The notes under the pieces were generated by a model. The model was not told the DNA's origin, did not search any database, and saw only the letters and a program-made list of their open reading frames with translations. Below are positions 27,073-36,081 of a DNA stretch of 64,000 bases, one piece after another. The stretch is from assembly GCF_026651875.1 (NCBI RefSeq), contig NZ_CP104067.1:1674001-1738000 (forward strand), written 5' to 3'. Origin of the DNA: Alicyclobacillus fastidiosus. GTDB taxonomy: Bacteria > Bacillota > Bacilli > Alicyclobacillales > Alicyclobacillaceae. Positions within the stretch are counted from its first letter, which is position 1. Every line of letters starts with the position of its first letter. Made by a program: the position numbers and the translations under genes.

Positions 27073-28549
27073 GCACTTCACCTCCGAATGCGGGTAGTAA
27101 AACATCATACTGGCTCATGTCGGGTCCAGGCTCCCCTGGCGTATCCAGACCGTAGTGAGCAATCCGAGCCGCAACAACTGCTGCATTGACCTCAATGCCT
27201 TGTGTGCGTTTGCGAACAATTGCTTCCTGTATCGAAGTCACCGCAACGTCCAAGCCATATTGGTTAGACAAATCCTTCATGAGGCGTAACGCTTGCCGTA
27301 ACCCACTCTTGTCCTGCTCATCCATGTAATCACGAACCTCGTAGGACATTTGGCTACGCATCAGGCTGTTTCGCCATGCTCCTGGTTTTACAATCAATTG
27401 ATCTAGCATCGTTAACCAGTCGACTGTGTCTGTCCGCTCTGTACCGAACTCCCTTTCGTGGCGAGAGATAACGTCACCCGCTTCATCAAGTGGTTCAATG
27501 AAATGTGCGCCGATCCGGACAATAATCTCCCGGTCTGCATACAGCGGCGAGGAAGAATAAGTGTGCTTGCCATCAAGTATGAACTTGCCATAGCCGTTGG
27601 TCTTTACATGCCCATATCGGCAAGATTCAAACGGCGCGTTTGGGAGTGCTCGCATGGCTTCCTTGTCCTTCTCAAACAACTCGCAGATAGGTACTCCTTT
27701 CTTGTAGTGCTCGCGGCTATTATCCAAATCGCATAGTTCGAATAATTCAGTGTTCCACTCATGCAATGACACTTTGGATGGTAGGGGAACCATGTAATTT
27801 CTCCGAGCGTAACCAACCTTGTTCTCCACATTTCCTTTTTCATGACCGCTATTCGGATTGCAGAATGTAATCTCAAATCCGAAATGGGCTTGGAATCGCT
27901 TAAACAACTGTGTAAGGCGAACTAGCTCTCCAATTCGCCTGCCGGCTGCTGTGGCATTGTCAATCACAAGTCGTGACGGAACACCCTCAATATGATAAAA
28001 GACGTCCATTAATCCTTGGCATAAGCATTCAGCAGTTTCACCGAGAAAGCACTGAACAAATCCTGCATTGCTATGCGGGAAAGATACCACCAGATACTTC
28101 GTAACGCGTCGCACGCCGTTTACAATCACATCACATTCACCAAAATCAGCCTGAGCCTCTCCAGGATGCCACTGAAGTTCAAGATAGCCCTTCTTACTAA
28201 GGTGCTGGCGTTGACGAAATGCGGTCACGTATCGGTTCACGGTCGGGTACGAACAGTTGAACTCCGGAAACTTTTTCACGAGTCGGTCATATACTCGCTT
28301 CCCCGTATGACGTTGCTTGTACCGATTTTTAGCATCTTGAAGAAGCCATGCATCAATGGTTGGTTTGTAGGGATCCAACTTGGATGGCTTAGACACTGGC
28401 ACAGGCAGCCTTGGGGAGAAGTCCTCCTGCTTCATGTATTTCCGAACGGTCTTGGGATCTAGCCCCAATTCCTTTGCAATCTGATACGCTCCTTTCTCTT
28501 GGAGTTGCAGTTCCTTGATCCGGTGAATCTGCTCCATACTCATCGTCAT
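27059..28549 (-). CDS. istA: IS21 transposase IstA
   Basis: About 496 residues. The N-terminal helix-turn-helix reads KGAYQIAKELGLDPKTVRKY. The DDE core has QWHPGEAQADFGEC (first Asp), SRLVIDNATAAG (second Asp) and HEKGNVENKVGYARRN (Glu). A SYP-type second HTH (NCSYPTVNRYV) precedes the core. The ATG at 28549 follows AGGAGGAGAAAGG. It joins element ends to the target with IstB. Confidence 0.95.
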   Translation of the reverse strand: MTMSMEQIHRIKELQLQEKGAYQIAKELGLDPKTVRKYMKQEDFSPRLPVPVSKPSKLDPYKPTIDAWLLQDAKNRYKQRHTGKRVYDRLVKKFPEFNCSYPTVNRYVTAFRQRQHLSKKGYLELQWHPGEAQADFGECDVIVNGVRRVTKYLVVSFPHSNAGFVQCFLGETAECLCQGLMDVFYHIEGVPSRLVIDNATAAGRRIGELVRLTQLFKRFQAHFGFEITFCNPNSGHEKGNVENKVGYARRNYMVPLPSKVSLHEWNTELFELCDLDNSREHYKKGVPICELFEKDKEAMRALPNAPFESCRYGHVKTNGYGKFILDGKHTYSSSPLYADREIIVRIGAHFIEPLDEAGDVISRHEREFGTERTDTVDWLTMLDQLIVKPGAWRNSLMRSQMSYEVRDYMDEQDKSGLRQALRLMKDLSNQYGLDVAVTSIQEAIVRKRTQGIEVNAAVVAARIAHYGLDTPGEPGPDMSQYDVLLPAFGGEVHGPQ

Positions 28550-28616
28550 CCTTTCTCCTCCTCGCATTTCTACAAAGAGGATTGTAAGAAGCAAATGACA
28601 CAATTAGGAGAGATAC

Positions 28617-28712
28617 ACCAGGGAAATTTCCAGATCAGATCAGGGATTTCCTGATGACATCAGCAAGGATTTCTTAATGATTAGATCAGGGAATTTCTGA
28701 TGATCGAAACCT
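28617..28712. repeat. IS21 right-end repeat cluster
   Basis: Repeated GATCAGGGATTTCCTGAT-like units, about three to four copies in both orientations, lie between the istA promoter region and the right tip. They mirror the left cluster and probably bind IstA. Confidence 0.7.
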
Positions 28713-29864
28713 CCATTTTTATTTGACCATACACACCTTGAGGTGTGCCTCGCGCCGAAACGCATCTCGGCGAGCTTCATCTGGGTTGCGAACGAGCACA
28801 TATCGGACCCGTGCCTCACCGTCTCCTACGACGATTTCCTTTATTTCAAGGTTATCCCGTATCGTTTTAAATCGCCCAGGACGAGACATGGCATCTTCGA
28901 CTGTCTGCTTCCCAGAGGTCATCTTCTCTCCAGCAATGTAATGCCCTCCGGCTTTCTGGAGTTCACGTAAATTGTCCTCCGAGCTGAACCCACGGTCGAC
29001 GACCGTAACGACGCGTCCGAGACGCCAGCCAATGAGGTCCTTCTTCACTTCTGGAATGACGGTCATGTCTGACGTGTTCCTGGCCATACCCAACACCGCA
29101 CAGGGATGCCGTCTCGGGTCACTGCAAAACCAATTACGACCTGCGGTAAGTCCGGCCGGTGGTCCTTGGAGTAGCCGGGTTGCTTCAGACTGTCTTCTTC
29201 CGGCTCGTCATCCATTTCAAAGTAGCTTGACGTGGTGTCAAAGAACAGTAAGTCGACTTCCAGGTTCAACAAGTCGGCGACAGTCTCGAACACTTCTCTC
29301 TGGATGTCTACGTCCGATTCAATCAGGAAATCCATTGCACGGTACCCCTGGTGGACCTCAAAGTTCTCAACACCGGGGAGTGCGATGTCTCGCTTCACCC
29401 AGTCCTCCATGCCAAGCTTGCTCGAGGGGTCCAAGGCTCGATTGGCGACCATCGCAAAGATGGCCCGCTCTATCGGGGCTTCATATTTGCGCTGTGCCAG
29501 ACGCTTGGATATGGCTTGACCCACGCCAAGTTCATGCCACAACGAGTCGACGATATAAGCGGTGCCAAACGTTTTGCTATCGAGCAGACTCAACTGCACG
29601 CTATCCTTGGGCTCCGACGCAACGGGTTCATCACCAAGGAATCGTGAGATGCTCGCGGCAAGCCTCTTCAATCCATCCATGTCCACTTCATCTTCACGCC
29701 CGAAGTGGTAGAGGACTTTCGCTTGGGGATTGCCGGTCTTGGGATTGCGTTCATTATGGGCAAGCTGCACGTAGGACGTGACAGAACCGTTTTTATTTTT
29801 TCGTGATATCCGCCGTATGTACATGTCTACATTTTAAAATCATATGTTCTACGAAGTCAACTAC

Positions 29865-29978
29865 TGTGGATAACAATACTAGTTATCCACAGAAATTCGC
29901 ATGTCTACAACTTTTCGTAAAAATGCCTACATAAAATAACCGGAATTCCGCGCCGTTACGGGATTCCGGTTATCCACA
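29865..29978. repeat. Three TTATCCACA nonamers and two hairpins in the IS1634 right end
   Basis: TGTGGATAA at 29865-29873 and TTATCCACA at 29883-29891 form an inverted pair (CTGTGGATAAC with GTTATCCACAG). A third TTATCCACA lies at 29970-29978, next to a 13-base stem of AACCGGAATTCCG near 29938-29973 with one mismatch. The nonamer equals the DnaA-box consensus. Whether DnaA binds is unknown. Confidence 0.6.
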
Positions 29979-30019
29979 AATGCTTATAAACGGGTTGTAA
30001 CTGTCGAACCCGAGTTAAA

Positions 30020-30359
30020 GTATTATACATTTTAGAATGTTCTCTGGATATACAGGTTTAGAGGGAATAAAAGGTTCGCATCATAGGGTGGGACAACGTA
30101 AGTCAATTCCCGCTGCTGGGGAGTGGAAAGACGGATTATGTTGCTCTCAAGGCTTTGCTTTGAGTCAATAGTTATGGATAGAAATGTTTTACGGATGCCG
30201 TGGTATGTATGGTGAGTCAACTTCACCAACCCTTTTTTGATCCTGTACTGGAATCGGGCCTGTATTTTGTTTCTAAGGCGTTTTAAAGGTATTCCGGTAC
30301 ATATTGTATCTGGATTGTTTTACATTACGTCAGAAACGAATTTTTTGAGGTGAATGCAC
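30020..30359. other. Gap between IS1634 and the FtsK-alpha-like gene
   Basis: About 340 bases with no credible gene. It should contain the promoter of the next gene; GAGGTG at 30347-30352 is its ribosome binding site. Confidence 0.4.
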
Positions 30360-30896
30360 TTGGACAATAAAGCGGATGAGATAGTGAAAACTGCAGCTCA
30401 AATTGAGGGTACAATGCAGATATATGGAGTTAATGTCAAAGTTGTTGAGGCTGAACGTGCTAAAGACCATGTTCGATATTTTGTCCGTCCCTCTTCCGGA
30501 GTTAAAGTAGCTCGAATGCTGGAATTGAAGGATGATCTATCTCTTGTGATCGCTGCACGTCAGATTCAAATGGAGCCTGTACCCGAAAAGTCATGTGTTG
30601 CTGTCGATGTTTATTCGGTTGAGAAACACATCTGGCTTGATCGCGAAGAAATCCCACGTTCCGAATATCTTCCTCAAAATGCAGCTAAGATACAGAAAAA
30701 TATTGATTCCTTAGCGACCACACGGGCAATTTTTTCTCATGAGTTAGATGAATGGGATTACAGCTTTACCCTAATTCGGGAGGCAGTAAAACAGGGCTAT
30801 GAGGTACGGATAAAGAAGGTACAGGACCGAGATAGCGAGCATGTGGATATCAAATTGTTTGATCTGAGAAAGTCCCCGATGGATTGGTTTGAATAA
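30360..30896 (+). CDS. Stand-alone FtsK-alpha-like domain protein
   Basis: About 178 residues. Residues 20-80 resemble the alpha domain that precedes the motor in FtsK/SpoIIIE translocases: HVRYFVRPSSGVKVARMLEL, then DDLSLVIAARQIQMEPVPEK. Intact translocases continue into Walker A and B, but here an unrelated C-terminal part follows (YSVEKHIWLDREE to KSPMDWFE) with no nucleotide-binding motif. The TTG at 30360 has GAGGTG at a seven-base spacing; an ATG at 30354 is too close to it. It could modulate a hexameric translocase or be a domesticated fragment. A terminator follows, so the gene looks like a complete unit. Confidence 0.65.
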   Translation: MDNKADEIVKTAAQIEGTMQIYGVNVKVVEAERAKDHVRYFVRPSSGVKVARMLELKDDLSLVIAARQIQMEPVPEKSCVAVDVYSVEKHIWLDREEIPRSEYLPQNAAKIQKNIDSLATTRAIFSHELDEWDYSFTLIREAVKQGYEVRIKKVQDRDSEHVDIKLFDLRKSPMDWFE

Positions 30897-30970
30897 TATC
30901 TCCCTTCGGTCAAATTTACTCAGCATGTAAAGTTCATTGATTGGTTAGACATCAAGGAAGATGAAGAGAA

Positions 30971-31035
30971 CCCCCTATGTTTGAAGCTCCGGTGCGAATA
31001 TTGGTCGCATTTGGTTTTTGTAGGGGGCTTTTGGA
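30971..31035 (+). terminator. Rho-independent-like terminator after the FtsK-alpha-like gene
   Basis: CCCCCTA (30971-30977) pairs with TAGGGGG (31021-31027), followed by CTTTT; a smaller GTGCGA/TCGCAT stem lies inside the loop. Confidence 0.6.
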
Positions 31036-31228
31036 GGATTGTGAAATTCGCTAAGTATTCAGGAGAAAAGTGGTCAAAGGGTGAGGTGAAATCTCGAATA
31101 TTATATAGACGAGTTAGGTGAGAACTTGAAGCAATTGTTTTCGGATCCTAGGAGCGTGTCCGAGTAATCCCTGAAGTATTTTGTAAAAGGAAATTTCCGG
31201 ATCAATAACGAAGTCCCCTGTATTGGTA

Positions 31229-33124
31229 ATAGCCTCTCGGCATTCGGTTTTCGCTGACTCCTCAATGGTTCTGTCCTTCAGGAAGTGTGCATTTGCCCCC
31301 ATGTTCGTCTAGTCCACTTGACAAATTAAAATTGGAAATGCGGCGCCGTTGTGCGAAGAAAACATGGTGTTTACACCAAAAATACTTGACTTTTCAAAAT
31401 CACCCCAACAATCCCCGAGAAGAGCTTTTCCGCTCTATCTCATCGGAATTGGGGTTGCGTTATGTTACCAATGATCAGGTCTCATGAGCAGTATCAATCG
31501 TTCGTTCAGCAACAACTTCGTATTCACTACACCAATGGGTCACTTCTGTTTGTCGCCAAAGACTGGTCCCTTGTGAAGAAGTTCTGGATTACTGACCTCT
31601 CTGACACGTTTAACTTACTGCGAGACACTTTCTCGTGTCGTGGTCCAAAATCCATTGACCCTGCCGACTTACTCCGTTCATACCTGCTCATGGTCCAGGT
31701 CGGAGAACCATCTATCACAGAATGGGTAAATCAATTACGGCGCTGCCCGCTGTATGCCATCCTCAGCGGCTTTGAGTACGGTCAAACGCCAGGTGTCGGT
31801 ACATTCTACGGCTTTTTCCACCGACTGTGGTCTCACGGTTCTGTAAACCTTTCACCCAAGCGCAGACTCAACCGAAAGAAGATCAAAGGTGGTAAGAAAG
31901 GACAAAAGGCACCAACCAAAGCGTACAGCAAAATCGCGAACCTAATGGCTCAGCTGCAGAAGCGTTCCAGCGCCAAAGCCCAACCTTTCGACGTTCTGCT
32001 CAGATTGTTTCAGCACCAATTTCTTGCTATCTCTGCAAAGTCGGGCTTGTTAGGTAACACCCATGCGCTGTCTATTGCCAGCGATGGAATGCCACTTCAA
32101 ACAGCAGCCCAAGTTCGCAGTAAACGACTTTGCAACTGTCGAGAGCTCGGTATTGAGCCATGCAGGTGCTATCGTATCTACTCCCAACCCGACTGTGACA
32201 TGGGCTGGGATAGTTATCGAAACAAATACTTCTTTGGCTATCATCTCTATACGTTTGTTGCTGCGGATAGTCCCTACGACCTGCCACTGTACCCTCGGCT
32301 TCAACGAGCGTCACGCCATGATGCGACCTCCTGGGTGGTCAGTACCCGCGAGTTCCTTGAACGCTTTCGTGAGTACACCTGGGACAAAGCCATTTTAGAC
32401 GCGGCTCATGATGCATTGCCGATCTACGAATATCTTCATGCACGACAGATTAAGCCGTTCATTGATTTAAATCTACGGAGTACGGGAAGCAAGGGTGTTC
32501 GAAAGGATGACATCACGTTTTCCCCAGCTGGGGTTCCGTTCTGCAAGAAGGGGCTGGAGATGAAAGATCGTGGCTACGACTATACACGCGGACGCCGTAA
32601 ATACTACTGCCCACTTGTTGTCAAAGGCGTGGTGACTTGTGATACGCCCTGTTCCGATTCACCTTACGGAAGATGCGTACACACCTATACCAAGCACAAT
32701 CCTCGCTTGTTTCCACCCGTCGCCCGCAACAGCGACGAGTGGAACAATGTCTACAAACGCAGAACCACCTGCGAACGCAGCAACAAGCGAGTCAAAGAGG
32801 ATTTTCTCCTCGAAGCTGCCAAGCACCGCAGTACCATGATGTGGACCGTCCGCATCTATGGCATCGCCATGTGCCAACACATGGACGCCTGGTACCAAGA
32901 GAGTAATCTCGACCCGAGATCGATGCTCTTGTCAGCTTAAGAATATCCCAATCATACCATCTTCAGTGATGACTTTTTTAAAACCGAATCGTCATCGCTC
33001 TGTTTGCTATACCCTTCTTCAAGAAACATGCATGATGCCGCATGGATTCTGCCGTTTTCCAGTTGATTACTGGGAGAATTCCTGGTTCATCCCACTTTTC
33101 TGTACTGCAATACCGAGAGTCTAT
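31229..33124 (+). mobile_element. DDE insertion sequence nested in the IS1182 leader
   Basis: The ends ATAGCCTCTCGGCATT and the complement of ATAGACTCTCGGTATT are imperfect inverted repeats. The 4-bp duplication GGTA is at 31225-31228 and 33125-33128. It is 1896 bp and carries one transposase gene. It separates the IS1182 transposase from the outer 77 bp of its element. Confidence 0.88.
31462..32940 (+). CDS. Transposase, DDE type, family not resolved
   Basis: 492 residues, uninterrupted. Basic linker KRRLNRKKIKGGKKGQK near residue 133; catalytic-type blocks HALSIASDGMPLQT, DKAILDAAHDALPIYEYL and the C-terminal RRTTCERSNKRVKEDFLLE. Cysteines occur in clusters (CNCRELGIEPCRC, CDTPC). The end sequences and 4-bp duplication support a DDE element near the IS1182/ISNCY group. 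Start ATG at 31462 lacks a strong ribosome binding site. Confidence 0.82.
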   Translation: MLPMIRSHEQYQSFVQQQLRIHYTNGSLLFVAKDWSLVKKFWITDLSDTFNLLRDTFSCRGPKSIDPADLLRSYLLMVQVGEPSITEWVNQLRRCPLYAILSGFEYGQTPGVGTFYGFFHRLWSHGSVNLSPKRRLNRKKIKGGKKGQKAPTKAYSKIANLMAQLQKRSSAKAQPFDVLLRLFQHQFLAISAKSGLLGNTHALSIASDGMPLQTAAQVRSKRLCNCRELGIEPCRCYRIYSQPDCDMGWDSYRNKYFFGYHLYTFVAADSPYDLPLYPRLQRASRHDATSWVVSTREFLERFREYTWDKAILDAAHDALPIYEYLHARQIKPFIDLNLRSTGSKGVRKDDITFSPAGVPFCKKGLEMKDRGYDYTRGRRKYYCPLVVKGVVTCDTPCSDSPYGRCVHTYTKHNPRLFPPVARNSDEWNNVYKRRTTCERSNKRVKEDFLLEAAKHRSTMMWTVRIYGIAMCQHMDAWYQESNLDPRSMLLSA

Positions 33125-33150
33125 GGTATTCACAGTGGAGGCTTCGAATC

Positions 33151-34542
33151 TTGGGAAAAAAGTTTCGTGACTACGACCCGAACCAACTCATTCTACTACC
33201 ACCGGGGTTAAATGAATGGCTACCTGACGGCCACCTGGCGAACTTTGTCAGTGATGTGGTCGATCATATCGATATCTCCATCATTACAAAACAGTACGAA
33301 CAAGAACTGCGAGGTTTTCCCCCGTACCACCCGGCAATGTTATTGAAGATTCTGGTTTACGCATATTGCACAGGCATGTACTCTTCCAGAAAGATCGCAA
33401 AGGCCTGTCAGGATGTAGTGGCGTTCCGAGTCCTGTCCGCAAATCAGTTCCCGGATTTCCGGACAATCAGTGATTTTCGGAAACGCCATTTGGTCACCTT
33501 CAAAGAACTTTTCTTGGAAGTCTTGAAGATTGCCCAACATGCAGGGATGGTTAAGCTCGGGCATGTATCGCTGGATGGCAGCAAGATTCGGGCAAACGCA
33601 TCCAAACATAAAGCGATGAGTTACGAGCGGATGAAGCAGCAAGAGCAACGACTCCGCCAAGAAATCGCCGAGCTTACGCAGCAGGCTGAACGCACCGACC
33701 ATAGTGAAGATAAAAAGTACGGTAACACCATGGGCGATGAACTCCCTGAAGAGTTAGCCCGTAGAGAGACCCGGTTGGCAAAAATTCAGGAAGCAATGTC
33801 CTCTCTGGAGAAAGAGGCCAAGGAAAGAGTGGAACAACAGCAACAGAAAGACGAACAACAAGACAAGAAGGACGATGACAACGGCCCCACCAACCAGACA
33901 GGCGCCAGGAAACGCGGTCGTCCACGCAAGGAGAGTCATCTCGCAGGTGTTCCGGAGGACAAGGCTCAACGCAACTTCACGGATCCGGAATCTCGCATTA
34001 TGAAATCGAAAGACGGCTTTATCCAAGCATACAATGTGCAGGCTGTCGTCGATGAAGAGTACCAAATCATTGTTGCAACAGATGTTATAGACCACACAAA
34101 TGACCACGGTGTCCTGCGTACAATGGTCGAAATGACGGCGGAGAATACGAAAGCGACGATGCACAAAATCTCATGTGATGCTGGCTACTTTGCCGAAGAC
34201 GACGTGACATGGCTTCAAGAGAAAGAAATTGACCCATACATCGCAACAGGTCGTCAAAAGCACAATGAAGTGCCTGAGTCACCGAGAGGACGAATACCGA
34301 AACACTACACCATTAAGCAACGTATGACTCGGAAACTAAAAACAAAGAAGGGCCGTGCCGTCTACGCGAGACGCAAGGCTATCGTAGAGCCTGTGTACGG
34401 TCAAATTAAGGGTTGTCGACGATTCGACCAATTCTCACTTCGAAGCCTTGAGAAGGTCAGAGGAGAATGGTCGTTAGTTACCATGTGCCATAATCTGCTT
34501 AAGATATTCAAATACGGTCATATAAACTGGGCAACGTGCTAA
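33151..34542 (+). CDS. IS1182-family transposase, copy 1
   Basis: 463 residues, identical to the protein at 59460-60851. N-terminal DUF772-type region (MLLKILVYAYCTGMYSSRKI), first Asp in GHVSLDGSKIRANASKH, a long Glu/Gln-rich coiled coil at residues 155-230, second Asp in HKISCDAGYFAEDDV, and the Glu block RRKAIVEPVYGQIKGCRRF. The start codon (TTG at 33151) retains its local context, but the nested IS ends only 27 bases upstream and may have removed the native promoter. Confidence 0.93.
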   Translation: MGKKFRDYDPNQLILLPPGLNEWLPDGHLANFVSDVVDHIDISIITKQYEQELRGFPPYHPAMLLKILVYAYCTGMYSSRKIAKACQDVVAFRVLSANQFPDFRTISDFRKRHLVTFKELFLEVLKIAQHAGMVKLGHVSLDGSKIRANASKHKAMSYERMKQQEQRLRQEIAELTQQAERTDHSEDKKYGNTMGDELPEELARRETRLAKIQEAMSSLEKEAKERVEQQQQKDEQQDKKDDDNGPTNQTGARKRGRPRKESHLAGVPEDKAQRNFTDPESRIMKSKDGFIQAYNVQAVVDEEYQIIVATDVIDHTNDHGVLRTMVEMTAENTKATMHKISCDAGYFAEDDVTWLQEKEIDPYIATGRQKHNEVPESPRGRIPKHYTIKQRMTRKLKTKKGRAVYARRKAIVEPVYGQIKGCRRFDQFSLRSLEKVRGEWSLVTMCHNLLKIFKYGHINWATC

Positions 34543-34729
34543 AGATGGTGCTTAACCGACCAGTCCCCGTCTAATGAAGTAAGTGCCCATGGGGAAAGTC
34601 ACCCATAGTCGAATAAAATATGGAACTGAACTCAAATGCAGAAAGTCTAAGCCGCAATACTCGGACACGCTCCTAGTCGAGGATAACGCCCCTGTGGGTA
34701 CGGTGTATCGCGTCGGGAGGAGGATTTGG

Positions 34730-34981
34730 ATGCATTTTCATGCAACCAGGCTCTTGGTCAGCAATTTTCGTGAAAGCCTCGAATTTTACAGGGACGTTTT
34801 GGACTTTAAAGGATGGCACAACGATGAAATGGAGTACGCATACTTTGAAAAACAACAGTTGGCACTGTTTGCACGAGAGAGAATGCCTGCTGCCCTAGCC
34901 AGAGTTGCTACCCCGCCGTCATCGCAATTCGTGCTTCAATTTGAAGTCGACGACGTCGACGAGGTGTCATCAAATTTTTAG
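34730..34981 (+). pseudogene. VOC (glyoxalase-like) protein, C-terminally truncated
   Basis: The ATG at 34730 follows GGGAGGAGGA. The frame encodes one beta-alpha-beta-beta-beta module, ATRLLVSNFRESLEFYRDVL to QFEVDDVDEVSSNF, then stops at 34981; intact relatives have 120-130 residues and a second module. A shifted frame just after the stop reads LGLSDIVPPDSPF, suggesting a small deletion. VOC proteins bind metal and act on small molecules. It lies 54 bases right of the IS1182 end. Confidence 0.72.
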
Positions 34982-35055
34982 GATTAAGTGATATAGTGCC
35001 ACCGGACAGCCCCTTTCAGTGTCGCCGATGAATTGAAAAAGCGAACATGTCGAGG

Positions 35056-36081
35056 TTAGAAAATCCGGTAGTTGCGAATCTCGAGGGCGACCAAATCCCC
35101 CACCTGTACAACCGGATCATGATTCGACGGGACATAGGCGTGAATCGCATGATTCCCTGCCAAACGGATCTCGAGGTCATAGTGTGTACCCTTGAAGAGC
35201 GATCGAACAACGGTTCCAATTGCGTTGTCTTCAGTTTGCGGTGACCGGATTTCAATATCCGTTGGCCTGATTACGACGTGGACCTCTGAAGCTTCAGGCC
35301 GACCTTCTACAGGGAGTTGAACGGGGCCTATCGAAACGGTCCCATGCTGAACTGTTCCTGTAAATCGATTGGCCTCTCCGACGAAACCTGCTACAAAGAG
35401 GTTTGATGGTGTTTCGTAAACCTCCTTTGGCGTTCCGAACTGCTCAATGTGCCCCTGATTCATCACCAATACTCGGTCTGCGACCTCAAGTGCTTCCTCC
35501 TGGTCGTGCGTGACGAAAATACTCGTGATCCCGACTTCGTCATGGACTTGCCGAATCCACTTTCTTAGTTCACGCCGAACTTGTGAATCGATGGCCGAAA
35601 AAGGTTCGTCCAATAACAGTACGCTCGGATTCGGTGCAAGAGCTCTCGCCAAAGCCACTCTTTGAGCTTGCCCTCCGGACAATTCCCGTGGGTAGCGACG
35701 CTCCAATCCACCTAATCGAACTAGGCTCAGCATTTCCCTAACACGTTTGTGCACCTGGTCTGATGGGAGCTTCTGTACCCGCAAACCAAATGCGATATTG
35801 TCAAATACGGTCATATGTTTAAACAAGGAATAGTTCTGAAAGACAAACCCAACTCCTCGTAACTGGGGGGATACGCCGTCCACCGATTCTCCCCTGATTC
35901 TCACTTCTCCAGAGGTCTGGCGTTCTAATCCCGCGATGATGCGCAACAGTGTGGTCTTTCCGCTTCCACTGGGCCCCAAAAAGCCGATCATTTCACCATT
36001 TTCAATGGAAAAGCTAACGCCGCGCAGTGCCCCATGCGTTCCGGTAAAATTTTTCACCACGTCTTTCACTTCTATCGTCAA
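35056..36081 (-). CDS. cysA: Sulfate/thiosulfate ABC transporter ATP-binding protein
   Basis: 341 residues. Walker A GPSGSGKTT near residue 36, Q-loop FVFQNYSLF, signature LSGGQAQRVALARAL near residue 135, Walker B VLLLDEPFSAID, and H-loop FVTHDQEEA. A C-terminal TOBE-type regulatory domain follows (VHVVIRPTDIEIRSPQ). It energises the CysTW channel. Last gene of a four-gene minus-strand operon, overlapping cysW by four bases. Confidence 0.95.
   Translation of the reverse strand: MTIEVKDVVKNFTGTHGALRGVSFSIENGEMIGFLGPSGSGKTTLLRIIAGLERQTSGEVRIRGESVDGVSPQLRGVGFVFQNYSLFKHMTVFDNIAFGLRVQKLPSDQVHKRVREMLSLVRLGGLERRYPRELSGGQAQRVALARALAPNPSVLLLDEPFSAIDSQVRRELRKWIRQVHDEVGITSIFVTHDQEEALEVADRVLVMNQGHIEQFGTPKEVYETPSNLFVAGFVGEANRFTGTVQHGTVSIGPVQLPVEGRPEASEVHVVIRPTDIEIRSPQTEDNAIGTVVRSLFKGTHYDLEIRLAGNHAIHAYVPSNHDPVVQVGDLVALEIRNYRIF

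Larger units (their letters stand above)
26192..28735 (-). mobile_element. IS21-family element, complete
   Basis: The ends begin TGTGTTTTGTCAAG (26192) and, on the other strand, TGTGTATGGTCAAA (28735). An exact 8-bp duplication, CCTTGAGG, is at 26184-26191 and 28736-28743. It is 2544 bp with overlapping istA and istB, and multiple short subterminal repeats at both ends as usual for IS21. Confidence 0.94.
25621..29824 (-). pseudogene. IS1634-family transposase, frameshifted and interrupted by IS21
   Basis: Reading on the minus strand from 29824: the N-terminal part ends in VRCWVWPG near 29088, where a one-base deletion shifts the frame. The middle part continues NTSDMTVIPEVKKDLIGW with VVTVVDRGFSSEDNLREL (catalytic Asp) to REAHLK at about 28736. 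Here the IS21 element interrupts. The C-terminal part resumes near 26191 with LKALEAELARLKELDNDAHT and contains YKQLWQVEAAFRSLKQTMEL (catalytic Glu) before the stop at 25621. A dead gene with two independent lesions. Confidence 0.9.
25533..30014 (-). mobile_element. IS1634-family element interrupted by IS21
   Basis: 17-bp terminal inverted repeats with one mismatch: AACTCGGCTTCGACAGT near 25531-25547 and the complement of AACTCGGGTTCGACAGT near 29998-30016. The 5-bp target duplication TTAAA is at 25528-25532 and 30015-30019. Without the nested IS21 and its duplication the length is about 1930 bp. Both subterminal regions carry hairpins and TTATCCACA nonamers. Confidence 0.9.
31152..34672 (+). 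mobile_element. IS1182-family element, copy 1, interrupted by another IS
   Basis: Ends GAGCGTGTCCGAGTA (31152) and its complement at 34672, flanked by CTAG on both sides (31148-31151 and 34673-34676). Subtracting the nested element with its GGTA duplication gives 1621 bp, exactly the length of copy 2 at 59330-60950. The transposase itself is intact because the insertion lies in the upstream leader. Confidence 0.93.
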
